From: UBA5738 sp049641805
GTDB lineage: Bacteria; Patescibacteriota; Minisyncoccia; Minisyncoccales; UBA5738
Length of the DNA: 5,019 nucleotides
Direction of reading: 5' to 3'
Assembly (NCBI GenBank): GCA_049641805.1
Contig: JBARNX010000015.1
Coordinates: 1-5,019 of the forward strand
Positions 1 through 5,019 of the stretch are shown piece after piece. The position numbers and the translations under genes were made by a program. Under the pieces are notes generated by a model. The model had not been told where the DNA came from. It saw only the letters and a program-made list of their open reading frames with translations, and did not search any database. The first letter of the stretch is position 1. Each line of letters opens with the position of its first letter.

Positions 1-36
1 GAGCCAGAGTGTGTATTTTAAAATTCCATTCAATAC

Positions 37-57
37 GGGCGGACACGAGGCCCGCCC
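37..57. repeat. Short GC-rich inverted repeat (dispersed-repeat-like)
   Basis: Positions 37-42 (GGGCGG) are the exact reverse complement of 52-57 (CCGCCC), with a 9-nt loop (ACACGAGGC), in an otherwise AT-rich 76-nt stretch downstream of the glycosylase gene. Neither strand has a T-run after the stem, so it does not look like an intrinsic terminator. The wording, GGGCGG-acacgag-GCCCGCCCC followed by TACG, resembles a GC-rich palindromic repeat that I recall in many copies in diverse bacterial and metagenomic genomes. That resemblance is from memory and cannot be tested with one copy. The rest of 1-76 shows only a 10-nt AT palindrome (15-24) and no gene. Confidence 0.5.
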
Positions 58-76
58 CTACGAATTAAACACAATT

Positions 77-655
77 TCAATTTCTTAAATTATTGAAATC
101 GGATTCCAATATTTTCTTGAATTTCACGAAACGGATTCCCGCGGCCGGGTGGTAGCTGATGAAAAAATCGCGCTCCCCGATCTTGCGCCACTGGCCGCGC
201 CAATCGCTGAATTTATCTTTTGGGAAAAATTTTTTGAACGCCATATCGCCCAGCAGAATGATTTTTTTCGCGCCAACCAAATCCATCTGGCATATTAAAA
301 AATTATCGCACGCGGCAATTTCATCCGGCTTGGGTTTGCGGTTGATCGGCGGCGTGGGCAAACATTTTACGATTGAGGTAATAAAAGTATCGCGCTCGCG
401 ATCAATTCCTGCCAAAGACAGTAATTCGGCCAACAGTTTGCCTGCCCGGCCGATGAACGGCCGGCCGGTTTTATCCTCGTTGGCGCCCGGCCCCTGGCCG
501 ATGACAAAATACTTCGCGCCAACCGCACCCTCGCCGGGCACGGTTTTTTCGCGAGTTTTGGCCAATCGGCATCTCCGGCAGATACTTATTTCTTGGGCGA
601 TTTGTTCCAATCCGTTTTGCCCTTTTGGATTCTTGTTTTTTGCGCGTTGAGACAT
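77..655 (-). CDS. Family 4 (Fe-S) uracil-DNA glycosylase
   Basis: This 192-residue protein is predicted to remove uracil from DNA as the first step of base excision repair in the cytoplasm. The family-4 signature is clear. Cys26 and Cys29 (CRRC), Cys98 and Cys116 have the spacing expected for the four ligands of the [4Fe-4S] cluster. Motif 1 is at 53-67 (GQGPGANEDKTGRPF), followed by IGRAGKLL. Motif 2 is HPAA at 169-172. Length is normal for the family, with a basic N-terminal tail of about 14 residues. Two usually conserved positions differ: the Glu of GEAPG/GEGPG is Gln54, and the Asn of the usual TN(I/V)VKC is Ser94 (TSIVKC). The ATG at 655 is the only plausible start, because the frame upstream has no ATG, GTG or TTG before a TAA. 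No Shine-Dalgarno sequence precedes it (ATCAAAA before the ATG). It is the last gene of the run, 73 nt after metK, and may be co-transcribed with it. The family call is firm; activity and exact specificity are inferred. Confidence 0.93.
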   Translation of the reverse strand: MSQRAKNKNPKGQNGLEQIAQEISICRRCRLAKTREKTVPGEGAVGAKYFVIGQGPGANEDKTGRPFIGRAGKLLAELLSLAGIDRERDTFITSIVKCLPTPPINRKPKPDEIAACDNFLICQMDLVGAKKIILLGDMAFKKFFPKDKFSDWRGQWRKIGERDFFISYHPAAGIRFVKFKKILESDFNNLRN

Positions 656-728
656 TTTTGATAAATAAATCGGCTCGGCGTGCGATATGCCAGTTTGCCT
701 TTTTGTGCGTTATTGGAAGAATAATTTT

Positions 729-1898
729 TCATTTTTTATTGGAAATTTTGGCAACTTCGCGCAATAAATCTTTAACCCTATCCTTTCTTTCCCAAGTAAA
801 TTCCGGCTCTTCCCGGCCAAAATGGCCATAATTGGAAGTTTTGCGATAGATCGGCCGCAATAATTTCAACTGGCGGATTATCCCTCTGGGCGATAAATCG
901 AAAACTTTGCTTGCCGCTTTTTCGATCAATTCTTCATCAATCACTGCCGTGCCAAAGGTTTCAATACTGGTTTCAATTGGTTTGATATCGCCGATAATAT
1001 ACGCCAAGCGCACGAAACATTCGCCCGCCAGCCCGGCCGCCACAATATTCTTGGCGATATAGCGCGCCATATACGCACCGGACCGATCGATTTTGGTGGG
1101 GTCTTTGCCGGAAAAACTGCTGCCTCCCGACGGCACGGTATTGCCATAGGTATCAATAATAATCTTGCGGCCCGTGGCGCCGGTGTCCGCGACCGGGCCG
1201 CCAATAACAAATTGGCCCGCGTGATTGATGAATATCTTGGTATCCTTATCAATGAATTTCCCGCAAACCGGTTTTATCGCTTTTTCAATGATATCGCGCT
1301 TAAGACGCGCCAAAGAAACTTTTGGATCATGCTGGCAGGAAACTACCACATTCTCGAGACGGCAAGCGGTATTATTTTTATACTCAAGCGTTAACTGGCA
1401 TTTGGCATCGGGCCGCAAATGAAGAATGATCTTTTTCTTGCGAACCTCGGCCAAGCGCATGGCCATTTTCTGCGCCAGCATCTGGCCTAAAGGCATCAAC
1501 TCCGGAGTTTCGGCACTAGCGTAACCGGTGGAAATTCCTTGGTCGCCGGCGCCCTGCTGTTTGCTGCCGGCGCGGCGCACCAAGTTGGAAACTTCGGACG
1601 ACTGGCGGTTAACGGTGTTAAAAATCGCCGCGGATTTGCAATAAAAATCATACTCCTCTTTATCGTAGCCGATTTCGCGAATGATCTTGCGCACGAAATT
1701 GTTGTAATCAACCCAAGCAAAACTGTTGATCTCGCCGCCGATAACCGCGTAGTTGTTGCCCACCATCACTTCGCAGGAACAGCGGCCGTATTTATCCTGG
1801 CGGATCACTTCGTCCAAAACCGCGTCGGCGATCTGGTCGGCGATTTTGTCAGGATGCCCTTCGGTTACGGACTCGGAAGTGATGAAAAATCTTCGCAT
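729..1898 (-). CDS. metK: S-adenosylmethionine synthetase (methionine adenosyltransferase)
   Basis: MetK makes S-adenosylmethionine from methionine and ATP, releasing phosphate and pyrophosphate. It is a cytosolic enzyme, normally a tetramer. The 389-residue protein has the usual bacterial length and all three repeats of the fold. Visible motifs are TSESVTEGHPDKIADQIADA (7-26, with the active-site His15 and Asp17), the Gln-Ser of the methionine site (99-100), GAGDQG (116-121), DTYG (249-252), FSGKDPTKIDRS (262-273, phosphate and metal binding) and AKNIVAAGLA (282-291). Some normally strict segments are altered: GAGDQG is followed by ISTGYA rather than the common (L/I)MFGYA, and the loop before FSGKD reads TVPSGGSS rather than the HGGGA form. 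The key catalytic residues remain, so I expect a functional, lineage-divergent enzyme. The ATG at 1898 gives the canonical N-terminus and lies 10 nt after the DUF763 stop. The intervening ATAATTTTCA holds no Shine-Dalgarno sequence, so translation may depend on coupling. Confidence 0.98.
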   Translation of the reverse strand: MRRFFITSESVTEGHPDKIADQIADAVLDEVIRQDKYGRCSCEVMVGNNYAVIGGEINSFAWVDYNNFVRKIIREIGYDKEEYDFYCKSAAIFNTVNRQSSEVSNLVRRAGSKQQGAGDQGISTGYASAETPELMPLGQMLAQKMAMRLAEVRKKKIILHLRPDAKCQLTLEYKNNTACRLENVVVSCQHDPKVSLARLKRDIIEKAIKPVCGKFIDKDTKIFINHAGQFVIGGPVADTGATGRKIIIDTYGNTVPSGGSSFSGKDPTKIDRSGAYMARYIAKNIVAAGLAGECFVRLAYIIGDIKPIETSIETFGTAVIDEELIEKAASKVFDLSPRGIIRQLKLLRPIYRKTSNYGHFGREEPEFTWERKDRVKDLLREVAKISNKK

Positions 1899-1908
1899 TG
1901 AAAATTAT

Positions 1909-3087
1909 TTAAAATGGACAAATTATCGTCTCCAATCTCTCTTTTGCCTTGTCGATCTCTCCTTGGTTCATTTTACTCTGTTTGATGCCTTTTTCAATCG
2001 CGGACAAAGTGCGGTCATAGGTCACGCGGTCAACCGGAAACGGCGTGCCATCCTTGCCGCCCACGGCAAATGTATATCTGGCCGGATCTTCATAGGACGG
2101 CTTGGCGCCGTAAACAATTTCGGCCACCAGCGACAACGCCCGAATGGTTTTCGGGCCGATACCTTCGCCGGCCAATAAAGCGGCAAAATTATCCGGCGCT
2201 GAAAAATGCGCTTTTTCGATTGTCTTTTTTAACCGTTTTATATCAAACTTTTCCGCAACCACCGGATGCCAGTGGAATTCCACATTATTCAGCTCCATAT
2301 CGGTAAACCCGGGCAACCGGCCTTGGCTTCCCAAACTTTTGCCAACGGGACTGGAAACCGCCGGCATATTTTTTGAAACTTCTTGCGCCGCGCTTTGAAA
2401 ATTTTTCAAAAACGCGTCCGGCTCAAGTTTTACCATATCCGAAGAAATTTCTTTATTTTGTTTGCTCTCTCGGGCCGTTAAATTCAAGGGCGTTAACCGC
2501 GCATCGCTGGCGATTCCTGAATGCGGCTCCTCGGTGAAGTCATTAACGCCATCGGACAGCCAGTGATACCGCCGCGCTTTCTGGACATCCACATTCATCC
2601 CTTGCTGGATCACGGCCCATTTGCCGGAATTGGTGAAAAGCAAATTATGAGCGTATATCGAAAATCCGTCCTGAATCAAACTTGAATCAACCTTGGCCGC
2701 CATTTTGCTGGCATTCACCAGTCCATTGGTTTTGCTTTCTTCCCAACCGAGGTATTGCCCCCATTTTTGAGTTTCTTCCGGCGTTTTGTGCGATACGCGC
2801 TTGCCGCCGCAAATGTAAAATCCCAAATCAGTTTCCAATCCGCGCACCGCCTCTTTCAACGCGCCCATCGTGGTTACAGTCAACCCGGAAGAATTCCAAT
2901 CAAATCCCATCACGCACCCCAGCGACTGAAACCAAACCGGGTCCGACAGCCGCTTCAATAATTCCTCGGGTCCGAATTCTTCCACGATGGCAATCGAAAT
3001 ACCCCGCCCGAGGCGGGTCATTCGCTCAAACAGCCAGCGCGGGCATCGCCCATAATCCAACGGCACTGTGGCCACTCCGGTTCGCAT
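1909..3087 (-). CDS. DUF763 family protein (function unknown, possible DNA-binding)
   Basis: I recognise this 392-residue protein as a DUF763 (PF05559) member; the family has no established function that I know of. Family hallmarks run along the whole length: MRTGVATVPLDYG at the start, VEEFGPEELLKRLSDPVWFQ (35-54), LGCVMGFDWNSSGLTVT (56-72), FYICGGK (90-96), KTPEE (101-105), QDGFSIYAHNLLFT (139-152), GKWAVIQQGMN (155-165), ARRYHWLSD (171-179) and EEPHSGI (186-192). The C-terminal part has a helix-hairpin-helix-like segment (GEGIGPKTIRALSLVAEIVYG, near 307-327), then YTFAVGGKDGTPFPVDR (338-354) and TYDRT. HhH segments commonly contact DNA backbone, so nucleic-acid binding is a reasonable inference. 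A variable linker (about 195-265) joins the halves. There are no membrane segments and no signal peptide. The ATG at 3087 fits the family N-terminus; an ATG 10 nt upstream is out of frame. No Shine-Dalgarno sequence is visible. metK follows after 10 nt, which strongly suggests co-transcription, while a large hairpin sits upstream. Confidence 0.9.
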   Translation of the reverse strand: MRTGVATVPLDYGRCPRWLFERMTRLGRGISIAIVEEFGPEELLKRLSDPVWFQSLGCVMGFDWNSSGLTVTTMGALKEAVRGLETDLGFYICGGKRVSHKTPEETQKWGQYLGWEESKTNGLVNASKMAAKVDSSLIQDGFSIYAHNLLFTNSGKWAVIQQGMNVDVQKARRYHWLSDGVNDFTEEPHSGIASDARLTPLNLTARESKQNKEISSDMVKLEPDAFLKNFQSAAQEVSKNMPAVSSPVGKSLGSQGRLPGFTDMELNNVEFHWHPVVAEKFDIKRLKKTIEKAHFSAPDNFAALLAGEGIGPKTIRALSLVAEIVYGAKPSYEDPARYTFAVGGKDGTPFPVDRVTYDRTLSAIEKGIKQSKMNQGEIDKAKERLETIICPF

Positions 3088-3125
3088 AGATACACATGTT
3101 AAAGCGCAAATGCAATTCTTTTACC

Positions 3126-3163
3126 AGGGTCTGACCCTCGCGAGTACGCGAGGGTTAGACCCT
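3126..3163. repeat. Near-perfect 17-bp inverted repeat with 4-nt loop (REP-like hairpin)
   Basis: Positions 3126-3142 and 3147-3163 are inverted complements over 17 bp with a single exception (3133/3156). That pair is G-U in a plus-strand transcript and C-A in a minus-strand transcript. The loop is AGTA (3143-3146). The left arm contains a smaller palindrome, AGGGTC-T-GACCCT, which the right arm almost repeats, so the element could also fold as two small hairpins. It lies between the kinase stop and the DUF763 start. No T-run follows the stem on either strand (GGTAAAAGAA in the direction of the genes), so it is not a standard rho-independent terminator. It could be a REP-type dispersed element, an mRNA-stabilising 3' end for the kinase transcript, or a transcription boundary. 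The structure is seen directly; the function is inferred. Confidence 0.85.
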
Positions 3164-3180
3164 TAAAATACAAATACAAA

Positions 3181-4599
3181 TTATTTGTCGGATAATGGAA
3201 AATAGACAAAGAAACGGGAACCCATGCGCTCAATGCTTTCCAGCATAATGTCGCCGCCCATTTTGCGCGCCATTTCGCGCGACATCCACAAACCCAAACC
3301 GGTGCCGGGAATTCCGGAATTATCCTCGGTTTTCACGCGGTAGAACTGTTCGAACAAACGCTTTTGGCCTTCGGCGGAAATTCCAAAACCCGTGTCCTGC
3401 ACCGTAACCACGCAGCGTTTTTTGGCCCGCTCGGTTTTCACGGAAACTATCACTTTGCCCGCGGGCGTGTATTTAACCGAATTTTCAACCAGATTGACAA
3501 TTATCCGTTTAAAACAAACCGGATTGACATTGATCATAATCGCCGGATTGGCCGGTTGGGTATCGCCCAGCATAGCAACCGGATTTTCGCTTTCAAATGT
3601 CAGCGCCAAGCCCTTATCTTCGGCTTTTTGTTTGATCCCGTCAACGATTTCCTTGACAACTTCAGCGACAACAATTTTTTCGGGCTTGAAATCGGTTCTC
3701 CCCTGCTGAAGATGCGAAACCTCGAGAATATCGGCCATCAAGTCATTTAAATTCTTAATCGATATGGAAACGCGCTCGACATATTGTTTTTGATCGTCGG
3801 TGATTACCGCCGCCAGTTCATCTTTCAATGCCTCGATATAGGCCATAATGACTGTAACCGGACTGCGAAGCTCATGGGTGGCCATGCGGATAAAATTATC
3901 CTTGGCGACAATCTGTCCTTGCAATTCTTTGGCCAAAACAACATATTTAAACAACCGCGTGTGCTGGAAAACCAGAAATAAGCTAATCAAAACAATCACC
4001 GCCAGCAACGAATAGGATTGCCAGACCGCGATATTGATCGAATTATCAACGCTTTCAAACGATGTGTCGATGGAAATCAGCGCGTAAACTTCCTGCGTAC
4101 TCTCATCAATAAAGGGCTTGATGATTCTCCAGCTCCTTTTGTTGTTTTCTTTTATCCACCCATGGATTTCGGTGCCGTTCGACCACGAATAAGCCACCAA
4201 ACCTTCGCCGTTCAGCGAAATATCGGTACTCACCACTTTTCCGACATTGCCGTTATTTTGCGCCGCGATCACTTTATAGTCTTTATCCTCGCGAATAATC
4301 ACTCTCAAATTTTCGAACCCTTTGTTTTCTTTCGCGAAATTATCAATCGTCTCCTGCAGCGCCGCGACATTTTGCGCGCCTTGGGCGGGAAAATCCGGCA
4401 AGAGCAAGAAAGCGGCCCTGTCTTTTAACGCTGCCGCTTGCGTCTGGATATTATTTTCGAGGACCGATTGAAACGATTGAATGGTAAAAAAAGTGTAAAC
4501 ATACAACGCGAACGGCAATAGAACGATCAAAGACAAAGAATACAAAATCGCCGGATTTTGCCTGATGAAATAAAGCGCGTTTTTAATAAATTCTTTCAT
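3181..4599 (-). CDS. Membrane sensor histidine kinase (HisKA-HATPase), orphan in this window
   Basis: This 472-residue two-component sensor kinase is predicted to sit in the cytoplasmic membrane. In order it has a short cytoplasmic N-terminus, TM1 (about 18-40), an extracytoplasmic sensor region (about 41-192), TM2 (about 194-212), a roughly 30-residue linker too short for a normal HAMP domain, a HisKA domain with phospho-acceptor His242 (FIRMATHELRSPV), and a HATPase domain. The ATPase has an N box (NLVENSVKYT, Asn373), G1 (DTGFGIS, Asp402), an F box (LFEQFYR, 415-421) and G2 (GTGLGLWMS, 432-440), so it should be catalytically competent. The sensor part is unassigned. Its strand pattern (LRVIIRED..YKVIAA, then VYALISIDTS before TM2) is compatible with a single Cache/PDC-like fold, but this is weak. 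About ten extra residues (around 343-353, LGDTQPANPAI) precede the N-box helix. The ATG at 4599 follows the upstream stop by 1 nt (TAA-G-ATG), so translational coupling is likely; no Shine-Dalgarno sequence is seen. No response regulator is present in the window. Confidence 0.95.
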   Translation of the reverse strand: MKEFIKNALYFIRQNPAILYSLSLIVLLPFALYVYTFFTIQSFQSVLENNIQTQAAALKDRAAFLLLPDFPAQGAQNVAALQETIDNFAKENKGFENLRVIIREDKDYKVIAAQNNGNVGKVVSTDISLNGEGLVAYSWSNGTEIHGWIKENNKRSWRIIKPFIDESTQEVYALISIDTSFESVDNSINIAVWQSYSLLAVIVLISLFLVFQHTRLFKYVVLAKELQGQIVAKDNFIRMATHELRSPVTVIMAYIEALKDELAAVITDDQKQYVERVSISIKNLNDLMADILEVSHLQQGRTDFKPEKIVVAEVVKEIVDGIKQKAEDKGLALTFESENPVAMLGDTQPANPAIMINVNPVCFKRIIVNLVENSVKYTPAGKVIVSVKTERAKKRCVVTVQDTGFGISAEGQKRLFEQFYRVKTEDNSGIPGTGLGLWMSREMARKMGGDIMLESIERMGSRFFVYFPLSDK

Positions 4600-4600
4600 C

Positions 4601-5019
4601 TTATTTTGATTTATCCGGCGGTTTGGATTTCGCCTGCTTTCTCACCGCCAAACCGATAATTGCCAGCGCCGCCGCCAATACTGAAAAGACAATCGCCGCC
4701 GCCGCAATACCGAAATTGTTTTTTAGCTTTTCCGTGGAAGAAGAAAGCGAAGCCTCCTGCCCAAGCATAACCTTACCGCCGATTTTCGTGAACACCAAAA
4801 CTTCGGACCGGGCTTCGATTCCGCCCGCGCTATTGGTAAGGGCCGCGTAAACTTCATGCTGGCCGTCATCCAAGGCTTTATCAAGAACATATGTCCAGCG
4901 CCCCTGATCGTCGGTTTTCACCACCACGATCACCGGCGAGGAAAAGATAAACAGCGTGACATAGGCGTTGGGCAATCCCCAGCCGTTGAAACGGATACCG
5001 GTTTTGCCGCCGGAAAGCG
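4601..5019 (-). CDS. C-terminal part of an Ig-like surface protein with membrane anchor (5' end beyond the window)
   Basis: The frame is open from the TAA at 4601-4603 to the window edge, giving 138 visible residues. A TTG at 4975 could be read as a start, but it falls inside a domain strand: upstream codons in the same frame read SGGKTGIRFNGWG, which continues the domain, so the gene almost certainly starts outside the window. The visible part is a bacterial Ig-like beta-sandwich (about residues 1-80; LPNAYVTLFIFSSP, VVVKTDDQGRWTYVLD, DDGQHEVYAALTN), a short linker, one hydrophobic helix (about 102-125, rich in Ala, Ile and Val) and a basic tail ending KQAKSKPPDKSK. This implies an outside domain, one membrane span and a cytoplasmic tail. 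Similar Ig repeats are frequent in Patescibacterial surface proteins, from my recollection of the family. The histidine kinase starts 1 nt after its stop, so the two are probably made together, and the protein could be an accessory surface subunit of the sensor. Ligand and full architecture are unknown. Confidence 0.85.
   Translation of the reverse strand, partial: LSGGKTGIRFNGWGLPNAYVTLFIFSSPVIVVVKTDDQGRWTYVLDKALDDGQHEVYAALTNSAGGIEARSEVLVFTKIGGKVMLGQEASLSSSTEKLKNNFGIAAAAIVFSVLAAALAIIGLAVRKQAKSKPPDKSK

Noticed and set aside
159..650. 163-codon open frame on the plus strand
   Set aside because: It lies entirely opposite the glycosylase gene, whose family motifs are unmistakable. Its translation shows no recognisable domain and is rich in Ser, Pro and Arg, as expected of an antisense shadow.
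656..728. Possible small gene or regulatory RNA between metK and the glycosylase
   Set aside because: The 73-nt gap has no start codon with a supported frame, only 3-4 bp stems, and no recognisable riboswitch pattern such as a SAM motif.
1539..2178. Overlapping plus-strand open frames opposite metK and the end of DUF763
   Set aside because: They are antisense to strongly conserved coding sequence, have no family motifs and no start signal.
3002..3018. CCCGCC-CGA-GGCGGG palindrome
   Set aside because: It encodes residues around TRLGRG in a conserved N-terminal stretch of DUF763 with no insertion relative to the family pattern, so it is best explained as coding sequence.
2682..3089. 135-codon plus-strand open frame opposite DUF763
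   Set aside because: It is a shadow of the DUF763 N-terminal half with low-quality composition (Pro, Arg, Ser and Cys rich) and no domain.
3088..3125. Possible promoter before DUF763 (TTGCAT with a TGTATC-like box about 16 nt later)
   Set aside because: The -10 match is poor and runs almost into the ATG, so a start site there would leave almost no leader. There is not enough evidence to annotate it.
3126..3163. Intrinsic terminator for the kinase transcript
   Set aside because: The stem is strong, but no U-tract follows on either strand, so it is listed as a repeat or hairpin and not as a terminator.
4601..4975. Complete 124-residue gene starting at TTG 4975
   Set aside because: The same frame continues upstream to the window edge with sequence that completes the Ig-like domain, so the TTG is internal and the gene is 5'-truncated by the window.

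Overview
All convincing genes lie on the minus strand and probably form one or two transcription units read from right to left: a C-terminally anchored Ig-like surface protein (5' end outside the window), a membrane histidine kinase, a DUF763 protein, S-adenosylmethionine synthetase (metK) and a family 4 uracil-DNA glycosylase. Coding density is high. The gaps are 1 nt (Ig protein to kinase), 93 nt with a strong hairpin (kinase to DUF763), 10 nt (DUF763 to metK) and 73 nt (metK to glycosylase). There is no RNA gene, transposase, CRISPR array or recognisable phage gene.

The organism looks like an uncultivated bacterium, most plausibly a member of the Candidate Phyla Radiation (Patescibacteria, Parcubacteria-like). 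This is inferred, not shown. MetK is of the bacterial type, not the divergent archaeal type, and the kinase is a typical bacterial HisKA/HATPase protein. The Ig-like domain (core PNAYVTLFIFSSP, then DDGQHEVYAALTN) closely resembles repeats that I know from many Patescibacterial surface proteins. DUF763 and Fe-S family 4 glycosylases are common in archaea and thermophiles and also occur in such bacteria. TGA ends both metK and the glycosylase, so the recoded table 25 of Gracilibacteria/Absconditabacteria is unlikely. None of the four visible start codons has a clear Shine-Dalgarno sequence.

Region by region: 1-76 is non-coding and holds a short GC-rich inverted repeat of a kind dispersed in many genomes. 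77-655 is the glycosylase, which acts in base excision repair. 729-1898 is metK, which supplies the methyl donor SAM. 1909-3087 is DUF763, of unknown function, with a helix-hairpin-helix-like segment that suggests nucleic-acid contact. 3088-3180 is an intergenic gap containing a 17-bp-stem, 4-nt-loop inverted repeat (REP-like). 3181-4599 is the histidine kinase. 4601-5019 is the end of the Ig-like, membrane-anchored protein.

The genes seem to fall into two functional blocks separated by the 3126-3163 hairpin: a cell-surface/signalling pair (Ig protein plus kinase) upstream, and a metabolism and DNA-maintenance block (DUF763, metK, glycosylase) downstream. I see no clearly new multi-gene system. 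The items most worth a second look are the hairpin, the Ig-protein/kinase pair, the DUF763 context, and altered motif residues in the glycosylase and MetK.
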